Shown one piece after another: positions 13,447 to 24,394 of a DNA stretch of 64,000 nt (position 1 is the first letter of the stretch; each line of letters opens with the position of its first letter). A program made the position numbers and the translations under genes. The notes beneath the pieces were generated by a model. The model ran no database searches, was not told where the DNA came from, and was given only the letters and a program-made list of their open reading frames with translations. Source of the stretch: Symbiodinium natans (taxonomy: Eukaryota > Sar > Dinophyceae > Suessiales > Symbiodiniaceae); the NCBI GenBank assembly GCA_905221605.1, contig CAJNDS010002746.1, positions 926,889 to 990,888 on the forward strand, in the 5' to 3' direction.

Positions 13447-13522
13447 CTCGACGATCGGCCGCAGCGTCCGGTAGGTCCAAAAGCGGACCAGGAAGCAGAA
13501 GGAGCTGATTCCCAAGTCCACC
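13447..13522 (-). CDS. Candidate exon, membrane-type
   Basis: After GCCCAG|G the minus strand reads VDLGISSFCFLVRFWTYRT then LRPIVE, ending GAG|GCAGGG (GC donor). The hydrophobic ISSFCFLVRFW suggests a membrane segment. Confidence 0.5.
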
Positions 13523-14505
13523 CTGGGCTTACGTAAGGTTTAGGGTTTAGGGTTTAGGGCTTAGGGTTTAGGGTTTAGGGTTTAGGGTTTAGGGTTTAGG
13601 GTTTAGGGTTTAGGGTTTAGGGTTTAGGGTTTAGGGTTCAGGGTGAAAGATTTGAAGGGCCTGATGTGGGATGCTCCCCCTTATACTAGAGTCCTTGACA
13701 GGGATTCTGATGGGGAGTACTATCCCTCTTCAGGACTGTTCGTATAAGGGGGAACATCGCAAGGCTTTAGGGTTTAGGGTTCAGGGTTTAGGGCTTAGGG
13801 TTTAGGGTTTAGGGTTTGGGTTTAGGGTTTAGGGTTCAGGGTTGAGTTCGAATCCAGACATGTCTGTGGCAACAACCGACCTGACCCACAGCTCCAAAAC
13901 AGGGCCAAGCAACTCCTAATTAAGCCTTACTTGGGAGTTTGCGAAAACAAGGGACCCGTAATAAGACCCCACAAATAATAGGATTCCCGATTAGTATAAG
14001 GACCCCAATAAGGTACCCCTATTTTCGCAAAAAAAAAAATCCACTTGGGCTGAGTCTTCGGCAGGGGATGGGGTGGGTGTGAGGAGGGAAGCTGCCCCTA
14101 ACAACCCAAAGCCCTCAACCCTGCACCCTTTACCCCTAAACCCTGAACCCTAAACCCTAAACCCTAAAACCTGCTAACCCTAAACCCTAAACTCTGAACC
14201 CTAAACCCTAAACCCTAAACCCCAAACCCCAAAGGTCCCCAGAGTTGAAACTTTTTTCTCCTCACCTCCCTGCCCCTTCACCATAACCTCTCCTAAGCCC
14301 CGCATATCCGGAACCAAGACCACTAAACCCTAAACCCTAAATCCTAAACCCCGAATCCTAAACCCTAAGCCCTATGTTCATAACTTCCTAGGTCCCCTTG
14401 AAGCAAAAGCCGTTCCCAAACATATAGGGACACCTCTTGGGGGGGGGGGGGGGGAAGTCCCTACACCACCCTTCCTAAGCCCAAACCCCCTAAACCCCCT
14501 AAACC

Positions 14506-14565
<60 letters not shown>

Positions 14566-14651
14566 ACCCTAAACCCTAAACCCTAAACCCTAAACCCTAA
14601 ACCCTAAACCCTAAACCCAAACCCCCTGAGTTGCACTTCACAAACATCATC

Positions 14652-14727
14652 CTGGGACCCGGTGCTGGTACCAGAAGTCGATGAGGCCCTGCTTTTCCTT
14701 AAAGCGCCGGCACAGGTGTGAGTTGAA
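14652..14727 (-). CDS. Candidate exon (unknown)
   Basis: Minus frame NSHLCRRFKEKQGLIDFWYQ then HRVP, possible GA donor at CCCAG|GATGATG. Codons are G/C-ending. Likely the same gene as 13447-13522. Confidence 0.5.
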
Positions 14728-15505
14728 GGGGTTTAGGGTTTCGGGTTTAGGGTTTGGGGTTTCGGATTTGGGGTTTCGGATTTGGGGTTTAGGGTTTGGG
14801 GTTTGGGGTTTAGGGTTTAGGGTTTGGGGTTTAGGGCTTGGGGTTTAGGGTTTGAAGTTTCAAGCGGGGGGTTAGGGTTTGGGGCTTAGGGCTTCGGGTC
14901 TCGGGCTTGGGGTAGGCCATCTACCACGAATCCTTAAAGGAGCCCCCACATCCCAAAATCTTTCTCTTGCGCCGTACATTGAGTAGGCGGTATCATAACT
15001 TGGCTGCACTTAGAAAGGCAGCTATAAACTAAATGTTTAGCTGCCTTCTTAAGAAAGCCAATAAACTCAAAAAGGCTAAGGATCTAAAGTTACAGTAAAG
15101 CAGCCCATCAAAACAGTGGTACCAACAGCCTCAAAGCCCCCCAAAGAAGCGCTCTTGTGGCACCGCACCTTGCACCTTTGAACCCTAAACTTTAAATTTT
15201 AAAACCCTAAAGCCGAAGCTCTAAGCCCTAAGCCTCAAACCCTAAGCCCAAAGCCCCAAAACCAAACCCTAAACCCTATAACCCCAAACCCTAAAACCCT
15301 AAACCCTAAAACCCGAAAACCCTAAACCCTAAACCCTAAACCCTATAACCCCAAAAAGGGAGGCTGGACAGCTTAGATAGGGTTTGGCCTGTCAGGTTGA
15401 GGCTCTTGGACTGGGTTGAGGGTTTGGGGGTTTGGAGTTTGAGGGTTCAAGTGTTAGGGTTTAGGGTTTAGGGTTTAGGGTTTAGGGTTTAGGGTTAGGG
15501 TTTAG

Positions 15506-15605
15506 GGCAACTGAGGGGCTTTGCACGGAGTTCGACATGTTCACAGGGCTTAAGCAGCGCCAGTCTATGGTAGACACTCCGAAACCAGGTCTTGGCGGTG
15601 CAAAG
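15506..15605 (+). CDS. Candidate exon starting inside a telomere unit
   Basis: The acceptor is the last telomere unit, TTTAG|GGCAACTGAG. The frame reads ATEGLCTEFDMFTGLKQRQ then SMVDTPKPGLGGAK. A GA donor may end it. It shows that TTTAGGG can supply an AG|G acceptor. It could share a gene with the kinase-like exon downstream. Confidence 0.5.
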
Positions 15606-15930
15606 AACCCTAAGCCCTAAACCTTATAAACCCTGAAACCCTTATACGTCCCGATAAAACCCTTTAAGCCCTAGAACCCCCCCCCCCCCAAAAAAAAAAA
15701 AAAAAAAAACCTAGAAACCCTATCACCCCCCCTCAAAAAAAAAACAAAATAAAACCTATAACCTCTGGAAACCCTAGAAACCCTTCATGTAAACCCTAGA
15801 ACCCCTATGAAACACTATGAAACCGTATTAAAAATCCTAGAAACACTACCACCCCCCAAGTAAAAACCCTACAACCTCTGGAAGCCCTAGAAACCTATAA
15901 CCCCCGTAACGAACCCCAAGATGACTGAAG

Positions 15931-16014
15931 GAGGAGGGCCCTATCTTCGAGAACCTTCTCAAGGAGGTCGAGGTCTTCATGAGCCTGGTTCACCGGAAGA
16001 ACCTCCAACATCTC
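15931..16014 (+). CDS. Candidate exon resembling a protein-kinase alphaC/beta4 segment
   Basis: After CTGAAG|G, 28 codons to CTC|GTTTCT. It reads EEGPIFENLLKEVEVFMSL then VHRKNLQHL. The pattern L-K-E-V-E-V-x-x-x-L-x-H-x-N-L is typical of the kinase alphaC helix (with its Glu) and the following H-x-N turn. No exon with VAIK, HRD or DFG was found, so this is a motif-level call. Confidence 0.42.
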
Positions 16015-16204
16015 GTTTCTCTCTCTCTGTCGCTGTGTTTAGGGTTTAGGATTTAGGGTTTAGGCTGAAGGGTATACAAAACTTCTTAGAATGTGGACTC
16101 CTAGACCCAAGGAATAGAAGAAGCCCTTGTTGGTTTTAAGGGGCTTCTAAGGGAGCCCTAAACCCTAAACCCTAAACCCTAAAGGGAATAAGGGGCACCG
16201 GGAT

Positions 16205-16417
16205 TCACACGAAGTTCCGCCAGCGGGTCCTGTGTGAAGGCAATGCGATGAGGAGGACCATTAGGAGCGTCGTCATTGACATTGACTGTGGCCCCTTGTC
16301 ATCTTCATGATCTGCGGAGGCAGAATCATGGCCGTGTATATTGTGCGATGAGCAACAAGCCCTTTCTTGGTTTTCCACCTGTTGCCGCATCAAATCTAGT
16401 TGTGTCATCTTGTGGTC
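16205..16417 (-). CDS. Candidate terminal exon: coiled coil, acidic linker, C-terminal hydrophobic tail
   Basis: After GTGCAG|G: DHKMTQLDLMRQQVENQER, then a His/Asp/Glu-rich linker (SASADHEDDKGP), then MTTLLMVLLIALP, short basic tail RTRWRNFV and TGA; 71 codons with stop. The hydrophobic tail could be a membrane anchor. It is the last minus exon of the 18.8-16.2 kb group, possibly the same gene as the channel-like exon (inference). Confidence 0.55.
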   Translation of the reverse strand, partial: DHKMTQLDLMRQQVENQERACCSSHNIHGHDSASADHEDDKGPQSMSMTTLLMVLLIALPSHRTRWRNFV

Positions 16418-16641
16418 CTGCACCGCAAGTTCCCAACCCGAACCTAAGGCCTAAGCCCTAAACCCTAAACCCTCCTAAACCCTAAACCCTAAACCCTAAC
16501 GCCTAAACCTTAAATCCTAAGCCCTGAACCCTGAAAAAGGGGAACAAGGGCCTACTCTGGGTCCTAGCCCTAAACCCTAAACCCTGAACCCTAAAACAGA
16601 GGAATATAAGGGCCCTAGACTCTTTGCGCGCGGCCAAACCC

Positions 16642-16685
16642 TTAGGCCGCGACCCCGGCGCCCACGTAGGAGTCACAGCTCGAGC
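16642..16685 (-). CDS. Candidate exon (short)
   Basis: After CCGTAG|G the minus strand reads SSCDSYVGAGVAA. Good acceptor, very short; tentative. Confidence 0.35.
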
Positions 16686-16924
16686 CTACGGCACCGCGGC
16701 AGACACGGGAGGGTTCAGGGTTTAGGGGTTTAGGGTTTAGGGTTTAGGGTTTAGGGTTTAGGGTTTAGGGTTTAGGGTTTAGGGTTTAGGGTTTAGGGTT
16801 TAGGGTTTAGGGCTTAGGGTTTGAAACCCCAAGCCCGAATCCACACATCTGGGGGTCCTCTTCGCATTTCGGGTGAAAAGCTCAGCCCCCCCAAACTTGA
16901 ATTCCGTAAGGTCTCTATATCGGG

Positions 16925-17022
16925 GTTTGCGAAAATCGGGGACCCCCAATATAGACCCCCAAATAGTAGGATCCCTTTATAATAAGGACCTCAAGAAGGT
17001 CCCTCATTTCGGAAAACCCAAG
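16925..17022. mobile_element. Family D inverted-repeat element
   Basis: Ends GGGTTTGCGAAAATCGGG and CATTTCGGAAAACCC; interior CAAATAGTAGGATCCC. Related copies: 13936-14030 (flanks share ACTTGGG), 28266-28360 (in gene A intron 1), 59740-59835, and partial ones near 9640, 10040 and 38945-39030. Confidence 0.65.
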
Positions 17023-17471
17023 TATCTTGAACCGAGAATGCCGTAAGTTATATGAGCACTTCTTGCACAGGATTTAGGATTTAGGTTTTAGGGTTCAGGG
17101 TTTACCACAAGTACAAGGGCACAACCCGAAACCGGGGTCGGTTGGTTTAGGAACTAGGGCTGATAAGGCTTGGGATTCTAGGCATTGTACCTTGGACCCC
17201 TAAGGGTGTACCCTTGGGCTGTGGGGACGCTTTTAAAGATCCCTAAGGTAGTATACGGGCCACATTAGGAGTATACGAAGGGGGGGGGTACAACCTTCGG
17301 GGTACGAGTCTTAGTCCCTTGAGGGATGTTCCAGCAAAGTCGAAGTTCGTCCGAAGGTGCAGGGACCTGGGGTCTGGAGGCCCTTTGCCCTCACACTAAA
17401 CCAAACGGCTGGATGCCGGAGACAGCGCATCTTCGGGGGCCAAGGGTTTAGGGCTCAGGGTTTAGGGTGCA

Positions 17472-17585
17472 GCCATGCCCAGCATCTTTTCGCTTCCCAT
17501 CCGCCGCATGAAGCGGCTTTGCAATCTGGCAAGGCTGTTCTGGAAGGCACCGCGCTGTGTGGCGTTGGATCTGCGCAACCGACCC
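17472..17585 (+). CDS. Candidate exon, strand uncertain
   Basis: Plus frame MPSIFSLPIRRMKRLCNLAR then LFWKAPRCVALDLRNRP. The basic amphipathic start would suit an organelle-targeting peptide. A second plus frame (AQHLFASHPPHEAALQSG) is also open, so the frame is not settled. Confidence 0.35.
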
Positions 17586-17822
17586 GTACCAAAGAGAGAC
17601 ATACCGCAAACTAACCGATGTGGCACATGTCCATGTCAAGCTACTTCGACTGATAGCAAAACAAGTTGCTCTAGAGGAAACCCGAAACCCTAAACCCCAA
17701 TAAGCCCTAAGCCCATACGCGCTTGAGGCCGCCGAATCATCATTCCCCCCCCCCCCCCCCGTCAGAAACCCTACTGCAACCCCAAAACCCGAAACCCTAA
17801 ATCCTAAACCCTAAACCCCCTC

Positions 17823-17878
17823 AGGGCAGGTCCTCGGTCGCCCACGAGCACGAAGGCATCCACCAGCACGGCGAGGAA
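17823..17878 (-). CDS. Candidate exon resembling an ion-channel pore-lining helix
   Basis: Minus frame FLAVLVDAFVLVGDRGPALR. N/F-L-A-V-L-V-D-A-F resembles the S6 segment of voltage-gated cation or polycystin-type channels, in which a hydrophobic helix ends in D-x-F. Such channels are abundant in dinoflagellates. The call rests on about 10 residues; the hydrophobic and basic neighbour exons are compatible. Confidence 0.4.
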
Positions 17879-18156
17879 AACCTAAAAGGGCGTGGTAGGG
17901 TTTAGGTTTAGGGTTCAGGGATTAGGGCTTACGGTCTCATAATAGGGCGGCTTGAGACTTTAGACGATCTAGGAAGCGATTCTATGATAGTGATCCACCC
18001 CACTTCAAGGAGAAGGGGCTACATGGATTTTGGAAAGTGCTTCGTGCTGCCAGGTGTCGGATCTGACGGTTGCTATGGATGATGCTTAGCGCTTACCTAC
18101 ATAAGACCCGACACCCTAACTCCTGAGCCCTAAACCCTAAACCCTAAACCCTAAAC

Positions 18157-18345
18157 CCAGTGCTTGAAGGGCGAAAGGGCGGCCAGGCAGGTACTTCACC
18201 AGCAGAAGGCTGCTTGGCGCCACGTGCACCGCATGAAACCGTGGAGGTTTGGGGTTTGGCCAGCAGCAATGCAACTTGATGAACTGTTGCAGGCGCTTTG
18301 CCCGGGCATTCTGCTTCAGCTTCTTCTCGATCAGCTGCATGTTGG
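18157..18345 (-). CDS. Candidate exon, basic helix then hydrophobic stretch
   Basis: After CCGAAG| the minus strand reads NMQLIEKKLKQNARAKRLQ and QFIKLHCCWPN, later APSSLLLVKYLPGRPFALQ. It ends CTGG|GTTTAGG at a telomere unit. Codons are mostly G/C-ending, but two other frames are open, and a small internal intron is possible. Confidence 0.5.
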
Positions 18346-18435
18346 CTTCGGGGAGCCACGGTTTAACTAGGGTTTAGGGTTTAGGGTTTAGGGTTTAGGG
18401 TTTACGGTTTAGGGTCGAAGCTCGCCGTGGTCGAC

Positions 18436-18504
18436 CTGTAGAAGCCCGTCGCAATCCAGAGAAGCTGGGAGTCAAAGCCTCCTTGCGCAATCGCGTTCCT
18501 GAGG
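18436..18504 (-). CDS. Candidate exon (unknown)
   Basis: Minus frame RNAIAQGGFDSQLLWIATG then FY, ending CTACAG|GTCGACC. Same strand as its neighbours. Confidence 0.5.
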
Positions 18505-18651
18505 CACGGTGTCGATGTCCGACTGCGTTTGAGGTTTGGGGTTTAGGGTTTAGGGTTTGGGGTTTAGGGTTTGGGGTTTAGGGTTGAGGGCTTAGGGCTT
18601 AGGGCTTAGGAAGGACGAGCAGCAGCCACCCAACAGCCCTCCACCCTAAGC

Positions 18652-18785
18652 CCCACCAAGCCGTTTGAGCGCGCACAGAGCGGCAGGCTCTGTAGCGAGC
18701 AACAGACTCCCAAGCCACGACCAGGAGAAAACGGACAACCTGCTCTGCATCATGAGGCTCGCTCGAAAATTGCAGGAGTTCATCC
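18652..18785 (-). CDS. Candidate exon, membrane-associated
   Basis: Minus frame DELLQFSSEPHDAEQVVRF then LLVVAWESVARYRACRSVR and AQTAWW. The hydrophobic FLLVVAW followed by basic residues suggests the end of a membrane segment. First of the minus exons 18.8-16.2 kb. Confidence 0.5.
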
Positions 18786-19244
18786 TAAGCCCTAGACCCG
18801 AAACCCTACACCCTACACCCTAAACTAATTATAGGGGATCCGAGTGATGCCGCTCAACCCCTGACACCTGACGCCCTAAATTCTAAAAACCCTAAAAACC
18901 TAAAAGCCAAAAAGCCTGTAAAACCCCAAAAAGCCAAAAAACCCTAAAAGGCCTGAAACTTCTGAAGCCCTAAGCACCCTAAGAACCCGAACAAAATCTT
19001 TCAGACACCTATATAACCTCATACGAGTAGCGCTCCAAAATACCCTATAAGAGCCCTAAGCACTCAAAAAACCGTCCCTAAAACCCAAACCAACCCTAAG
19101 CAGACTCCAAACCCTAACCCCAAAAACCCAAAACCCCAAATCCCTAGACCTAAACCCTAAACCCTAAACCCTAAATCCTAAACCCTAAACCCTAAACCCT
19201 AAACCCTAAACCCTAAACCCTAAACCCTAAAAAACAAACTCAAG

Positions 19245-19323
19245 GTTCACCACTTCCCCTCTGGGTGCCCCCAACCACAGAGGTGCTGATGAGGTTGGAC
19301 AAGTGGAGCCTCGAGATCCGCAG
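19245..19323 (+). CDS. Candidate exon (unknown)
   Basis: After CTCAAG|G the plus strand reads SPLPLWVPPTTEVLMRLDK then WSLEIR, ending CGCAG|GTGCC. Both splice sites are good and the codons are G/C-ending. Confidence 0.55.
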
Positions 19324-19900
19324 GTGCCAACCCCCCCCCCCCTCCCCCAGGGTTTAGGGTTTAGGGTTTAGGGTTTGGGGTTTGGGGTTTGGGGTTTGGG
19401 GTTTAGGGTTTAGGGAAGACCCTCAACCCTAAACTCTATTAACCTCTCTAAGCCCTAAACCCCCACATCCCCTAATCCCGGGCTTTCTCCCAAGTCCGGG
19501 GAGCTTCCCTTGAGTTCGGTGTATGCTGATTTCCTAAATCTTCAACTCTAAATCCAAGATTCCAGAAGTGTTCGTGGCTAGGTGACAGTGAAGTGTTAGG
19601 TTTTTGGTTTTCGGCGGCACAGGCCTGGGATTCTTTGGGCTTTGTGGTTTAGGGTTTAAGGGACTTGGGATTGGTTTTGGGATTCAAGGGTTTGGGGTTT
19701 GGGGCTTAAGTTCAGAAGCACATGGACGGACAGCCTCTATACCATCCTGTAGGCATACCCATACGGTTCCCCTTCTTAGTAACATACACGAAGTTTGGGG
19801 ATTGGCACCTAAACCCTGAACCCTGAACCTAAAACCGAAACCCTAAACCCTAGACCCGAAACCCAAAACCCTAAACCCTAAGCCCTAAACCCTTCCTCAG

Positions 19901-19980
19901 GCACCCGGCACGCGGAGCTGCGCAGGGGCGAAGGCACTGGCCTTGGGAGCCAAGCACCAGCGCCCAAAGGAGCTTCAAAG
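19901..19980 (+). CDS. Candidate exon (unknown)
   Basis: After CCTCAG|G the plus strand reads TRHAELRRGEGTGLGSQ then APAPKGASK. Good acceptor; the donor is unclear because a G-rich run follows. Confidence 0.45.
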
Positions 19981-20217
19981 GGGGGTTTGGGGGGGGTTTT
20001 TGGGATTAGGGGGCAAATAGGGTTTTTTGGGCTTTTGGTTTTTTTTTTTTTTTTTTCTGGGCTTTTTGGGCTTTTAGGGTTTTCGGGTGGCTTTAGGATG
20101 CTGGGGTGTTTAGGCGTTCAGCGCTTTTGGGTTTGTTTGAGGTTTTGGGGTTTTAGGGGGGGCATGGGTTGAGGGCTCGAAGGGGCCTTTAGCAAGCTGC
20201 AAACAGGGGGGGACTGA

Positions 20218-20261
20218 CGGGAAGTGCGTTTCCTTTGCGCATTTCGACAAAGGGAGTCAAG
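20218..20261 (+). CDS. Candidate exon (weak)
   Basis: Plus frame GKCVSFAHFDKGSQ ending CAAG|GTATCC, a usable donor. No clear acceptor. Confidence 0.3.
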
Positions 20262-20821
20262 GTATCCACAGGCCCGAATCTAAGGGTACCTATATGGACC
20301 CCCCTCGTCGCTGGGCTCGCCGTTCTGCTCGGAGCAAAGCGCTCTTTATCCTTGGCAACCTCTTCAGCTTCATCCCATTCCAGGATGGGGCTACTATACC
20401 CTAGAATCCCTTAAAAGCCCCTTGAAAGGGTTCGGTTCATGATCGGGATTATATGGCCTAATAGCCCATCCTGGTTCTGTCACCAGAATCTTGCGAATCA
20501 TGCGCCTCTTCGCGATGCTGTCCCTAAACCCTAAACCCTGAACCCTCATCCCTAAATTCTAAACGTCGGTGGTCATCCTCACGTCCACTCAGTTGCCCTG
20601 AGGTGCCTCGTGCGGGCCTTAATTTGGGAACCCTTGTGGATCCTTTATATACCTAAAAAAAACCAAGGGCCCAGACTCTTTAAGGAAGGTAAGGGACCAT
20701 ATTAATATGTTAAGGGACCATGCAATTACCTTTAGAAACCCCGCACCCTTGGGGTTTATAGAGTTTAGGGCCTGTTTAGGTAAGGCGTCAACCCTGAACC
20801 CAAACTCGCAAGGAAGGCGAA

Positions 20822-20890
20822 ACGGCGAAACAGTGGCTCTCAGGCACTTGCCACGACCGTTGCCAGCGACGGCGTCTCAATCTGCGATTT
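20822..20890 (+). CDS. Candidate exon (weak)
   Basis: Plus frame AKQWLSGTCHDRCQRRRLN between telomere-type arrays; a second frame is open. Tentative. Confidence 0.3.
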
Positions 20891-20950
20891 CGGGTTTAGG
20901 GTTTAGGGTTATCTAGAGGAGGCCATAAACCTAGGGCTTAGGGCTTTCAG

Positions 20951-21034
20951 CTCACCATGTACCTGTTGCATATGCGTTGGGCGAGTACCTGACAGCATCT
21001 GGGCAGGTCAACAACCTCTTTTCATATACACAGG
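20951..21034 (+). CDS. Candidate exon (unknown)
   Basis: After CTTTCAG| the plus strand reads HHVPVAYALGEYLTASGQ then VNNLFSYTQGSL without a stop. An internal CAG|GTCAAC could be the real donor. Confidence 0.45.
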
Positions 21035-21721
21035 GCTCTCTAAATCCCAAACCCTAAGCCCTGCCTGATCTGTCCCCATTGGGCCCGCATCCCAAAACCC
21101 GAAGCCCTTCACGCAGCCGGGGGTTAGGAAACCTGCAAGCCGTACTTTGGGGTTTTGGGTTGAGGGTTCAGTACCTGGTTTAGGGTATTTAAGGGTTTAG
21201 GGTTTAGGGCTTCGGGTTGAGGGTTCAGTACCTAAACCCTAAACCTGGGGTCATTTTCGGGGTTGATTCATCTAGCTCATGGCCTGCAAAGGGCTCTGGG
21301 TTGACATATGAGGGTTTAACCCTAGACCCACAAAACCCCCAACCCCAAACCCAACCCTTAACCCCAAACCCCAATGGAACCCGACAAGCTACCGCAAAAA
21401 CCGTGAACCCTAAACCTTAAGTTCTGAAGCGAAGCCAAACTAACCCGAACCCACCCAAACCCAAACCCTACATCCAATTCACGAACTCCACAAGTCAAGC
21501 CTAGAGCAACTCAGAAAGCCCATCATATGCAAACAGGGACAAAACAGCTTCGACTGTGTTGTTGTTGTTCTTTTTTTTTTTTTTTTTTGGGGGGGGGGGG
21601 GGGAGGGGGCGGGGCCACACTAAAGAGGGTGCAACATTCATGACTTTTCAGGTTAGAGGGTTCGATTAAGGCTTTAAGGCTTCAGGGTTTGGGGCTTAAG
21701 GGCTTGGGCTTTGCCTTGGGT

Positions 21722-21817
21722 TCAGTGCAGATTTGGGCTGATCTTCTCAACGCCCCGAATTGGAGGTCTTATGCGGGCGTAGGGCTTGGCCTCCCCGATG
21801 CTTTTGAAGATCTGAGC
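21722..21817 (-). CDS. Candidate terminal exon, 32 codons with stop
   Basis: After GTCAG|G the minus strand reads AQIFKSIGEAKPYARIRPP then IRGVEKISPNLH and TGA. Exactly 32 codons. It may end the gene made of the minus exons at 24.4-22.7 kb (inference from order only). Confidence 0.5.
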   Translation of the reverse strand, partial: AQIFKSIGEAKPYARIRPPIRGVEKISPNLH

Positions 21818-22214
21818 CTGACGGCGTAAAGCACTGAGACACTAAAACCCTAAACTCTACACCTAAACCCTAAACCCTTGACCCTAAACCCTAGACCCTA
21901 ATTACACCCTAAACCCTACCCTAAACTGCACAGTCTTCTTTTTCGGAACAGCTGTGGGCGTGTAAAGTGTTGGTACCTCGCATTTCGGTTCTTTGGATTT
22001 AGGGAAAGAGCATTAAACGCCAAGACCTGCCATGCCCTACCTACATATCCTTAAAGAGAATCTACACAGGGTTACTTCACCCAAAGCCCGAGAACGTTAT
22101 GCAACCCTGAAGGCCCAAAAGCCCTAAACTCCAAACACCCTAGAACTTCGAACGCCGAAACCCTCGACTGACTTGTCCAGTTTTCTTGAAGGGCGGGGGG
22201 GGGAAGGGTTAGGT

Positions 22215-22385
22215 TTGGGGTTTTGGGTTTGGGGGTTTGGGGGTTTGGGGGTTTGGGGGTTTGGGGTCTGGGGTCTGGGGTTTTGGGTTTGGGGGTTTGG
22301 GGGTTTGGGGGTTTGGGGGTTTGGGGGTTTGGGGGTTTGGGGGTTTGGGGTCTGGGGTCTGGGGTCTGGGGTCCGGGGTTTGGTG
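22215..22385 (+). repeat. GGGGGTTT / GGGGTCT array
   Basis: Tandem GGGGTTTG and GGGGTCTG units. Nearby 22797-22878 has about 10 units of GGGTTGGA. Both are telomere-derived variants amplified locally. Confidence 0.8.
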
Positions 22386-22679
22386 GATTCTAGGGTTTAG
22401 GGTTTACGGAGGTTCGAAAAATTAGGGTACTTTTTGTTGGAGTCAGGGGGGGCGGGGGTGGTTGTGCCCCGAAAAACCCTAGCCAAGAGCAAGAGTGGGA
22501 GTCTACTGGCTCTTAGTAGGAACCAGGGAATGAGGTGCCCTATCTATACATATGCAAACATATAGGTGGGGCATATAAAGGTACCCGTTTCCCTCGTTCC
22601 CTACTGGGAACCAGCAAGCAAAGCCTCAACCCTAAACCCTAAACCCTAAACCCTAAAACCTATCCAAGCCAAAGGGGGC

Positions 22680-22768
22680 CTTGATATCCTGAACTTCGAA
22701 GACATCTTGCATGTCCTGGGTCAGGTTCTTCCTCAGCTGCACAGGGTGTTCATGGTGTTCAGGGGCTC
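22680..22768 (-). CDS. Candidate exon (helical)
   Basis: After CTTAAG|GAG the minus strand reads APEHHEHPVQLRKNLTQDM then QDVFEVQDIK. The plus strand is also open (DILNFEDILHVLGQVLP), so strand is chosen from the neighbours. Possible GC donor at AAG|GCC. Confidence 0.45.
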
Positions 22769-22911
22769 CTTAAGGCTTTTGGGGGGTTTAGGGTTTAGGG
22801 TTGGAGGGTTGGAGGGTTGGAGGGTTGGAGGGTTGGAGGGTTGGAGGGTTGGAGGGTTGGAGGGTTGGAGGGTTGAGGGTTTAATTAGGGTTTAGGGTTG
22901 GGGGCTTTTGG

Positions 22912-23015
22912 GAAAAATCTTCATGCCGGGGCAGCGACACCTCATCGACAGCTGCGCGGGCGATCATCTCCTGACCACGTTTGAGGATCTGCCAAGTGCT
23001 CTCTGCGTGCACATG
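22912..23015 (-). CDS. Candidate exon (helical)
   Basis: Minus frame HVHAESTWQILKRGQEMIAR then AAVDEVSLPRHED. The likely acceptor is the telomere unit itself (TTTAG|GGTTTCATG). Follows 23132-23195 on the same strand. Confidence 0.55.
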
Positions 23016-23131
23016 AAACCCTAAACCCTAAACCCTAAACCTGAAGCCCCAAACCCCAAACCCTAAACCCTAAACCCTAAACCCTAAACCCTAAACCCTA
23101 AACCCTAAACCCTGAACCCCACATCCCAAAC

Positions 23132-23195
23132 CCTGGCAGCCAGCGCCTGCGCCTTCTTCGTGCGCTTGTCGATGGTGTCGTAGATTCGCTGCGAC
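23132..23195 (-). CDS. Candidate exon (helical, basic)
   Basis: After CCTGAG... the acceptor CTCAG|G opens SQRIYDTIDKRTKKAQALAAR, ending AGG|GTTTGG at telomere-type repeat. Likely part of a coiled-coil or SMC/kinesin-like helix, but the family is not identifiable. Confidence 0.55.
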
Positions 23196-23884
23196 CTGAG
23201 GAATCTCATTTATCTTAGTTGTCCAGTAACCTGGGGGAACTAAAGGTTAACCTTTGGGATTATGAGGGGGTTATATTACCCCAAGAAGGTTAAAGGTTAA
23301 ATACTCTACTACTAGGTTATACGGTTCTTACGGGAGGGGGGTTCATGAGGGGGTACCCTATAATTTGTCCACGGCTTTCGGAGGTTTAGGAGGCTGAGGT
23401 TGGTTGGATGGTTCAAAGACAGACTTAGGTGGTTCAGGAGGTAGGGTTTAGGGCCTAGGGCTTAAGGTTTATAGGGTCTAGGGTCTAGGGTTTAGGGGTG
23501 AAGGTATAAACCCTATGCCCGTCGCCAAGCCTTTTTCTCAGCGGGCGAGCATTTCTTCTTTCCTGACGCACGGCGGCACCGATGGGCAGGAAAAAACCTG
23601 AACCCATCCAACCCCAATTCTTCCGGAAGACCCCTAGGGTTTAGGGCGTAAGATTTCCCTAAACCCTCAACCCTCAACCCTAAACCCTACACCCCAGAAC
23701 AAAAACTGGTACGCCTTCTTGCGCCCTAGTAGACTAAAAACCTGCGAGCACACCAGAAGCGAACAGGGTGACCCAAGACCTCCTCAATAGCAGCACACCC
23801 TATAACCCTAAACCCGAAACCCCTAAACCCCTAAACCCCTAAACTTTCCTTAACCCCTAAAACCCTAACCTCTTTGGGAAGATG

Positions 23885-23971
23885 GGAGCTGACGTGGTCT
23901 GGGGTTGGAGGGCCCAACATCTGTGTAATGTGGATATCTGGTAGCGCGGAGGATGAGCTTCTCTTCAAACC
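23885..23971 (-). CDS. Candidate exon (unknown)
   Basis: After CCGAG|GG the minus strand reads FEEKLILRATRYPHYTDVG then PSNPRPRQLPSS. Good codon character; the 3' boundary is not defined. Confidence 0.5.
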
Positions 23972-24261
23972 CTCGGTTTAGGGTTTAGGGTTTAGGGTTC
24001 ATGCAACAATCGCATGATAACACGGTGTAGAATTGGAGTCTCGGGGTGAGATAACCCTGTAGATACCTAAAAGTAATCAAGGCAAAAGATACTTCTGGGA
24101 TGCCCAGTACACAGAGAATGAAAGAAAGGCTGCCTTGTTGGTTGGAAGGGCCTATCCTGAAAAACAGGGAAATTGGGATTTAGGGTTCAACTGTGATGGG
24201 TTTCAGAGTTTGCAACACGTTGGCGCGCAGTAAGAACCTACAAAGGAGTGGGTGTGGGATT

Positions 24262-24394
24262 CTTAAGGCAGGATATGAGGACTAGGTGGGGGCTGGCATC
24301 TGCGCCGAGATGTGCTGTTTCGCACATAACCCAGAGGGTCCTTTGCGGGTCGCGAAACAGTTCCTGGATTCTGATTCCATAGTAGCCCGGGAAG
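24262..24394 (-). CDS. Candidate exon (unknown)
   Basis: After TTGAAG| the minus strand reads FPGYYGIRIQELFRDPQRT, then LWVMCETAHLGADASPHLV and LISCLK. The reading frame is strongly protein-like; a different frame here (ATMESESRNC) is also open but less so. First of a run of minus exons down to 21.7 kb. Confidence 0.5.
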
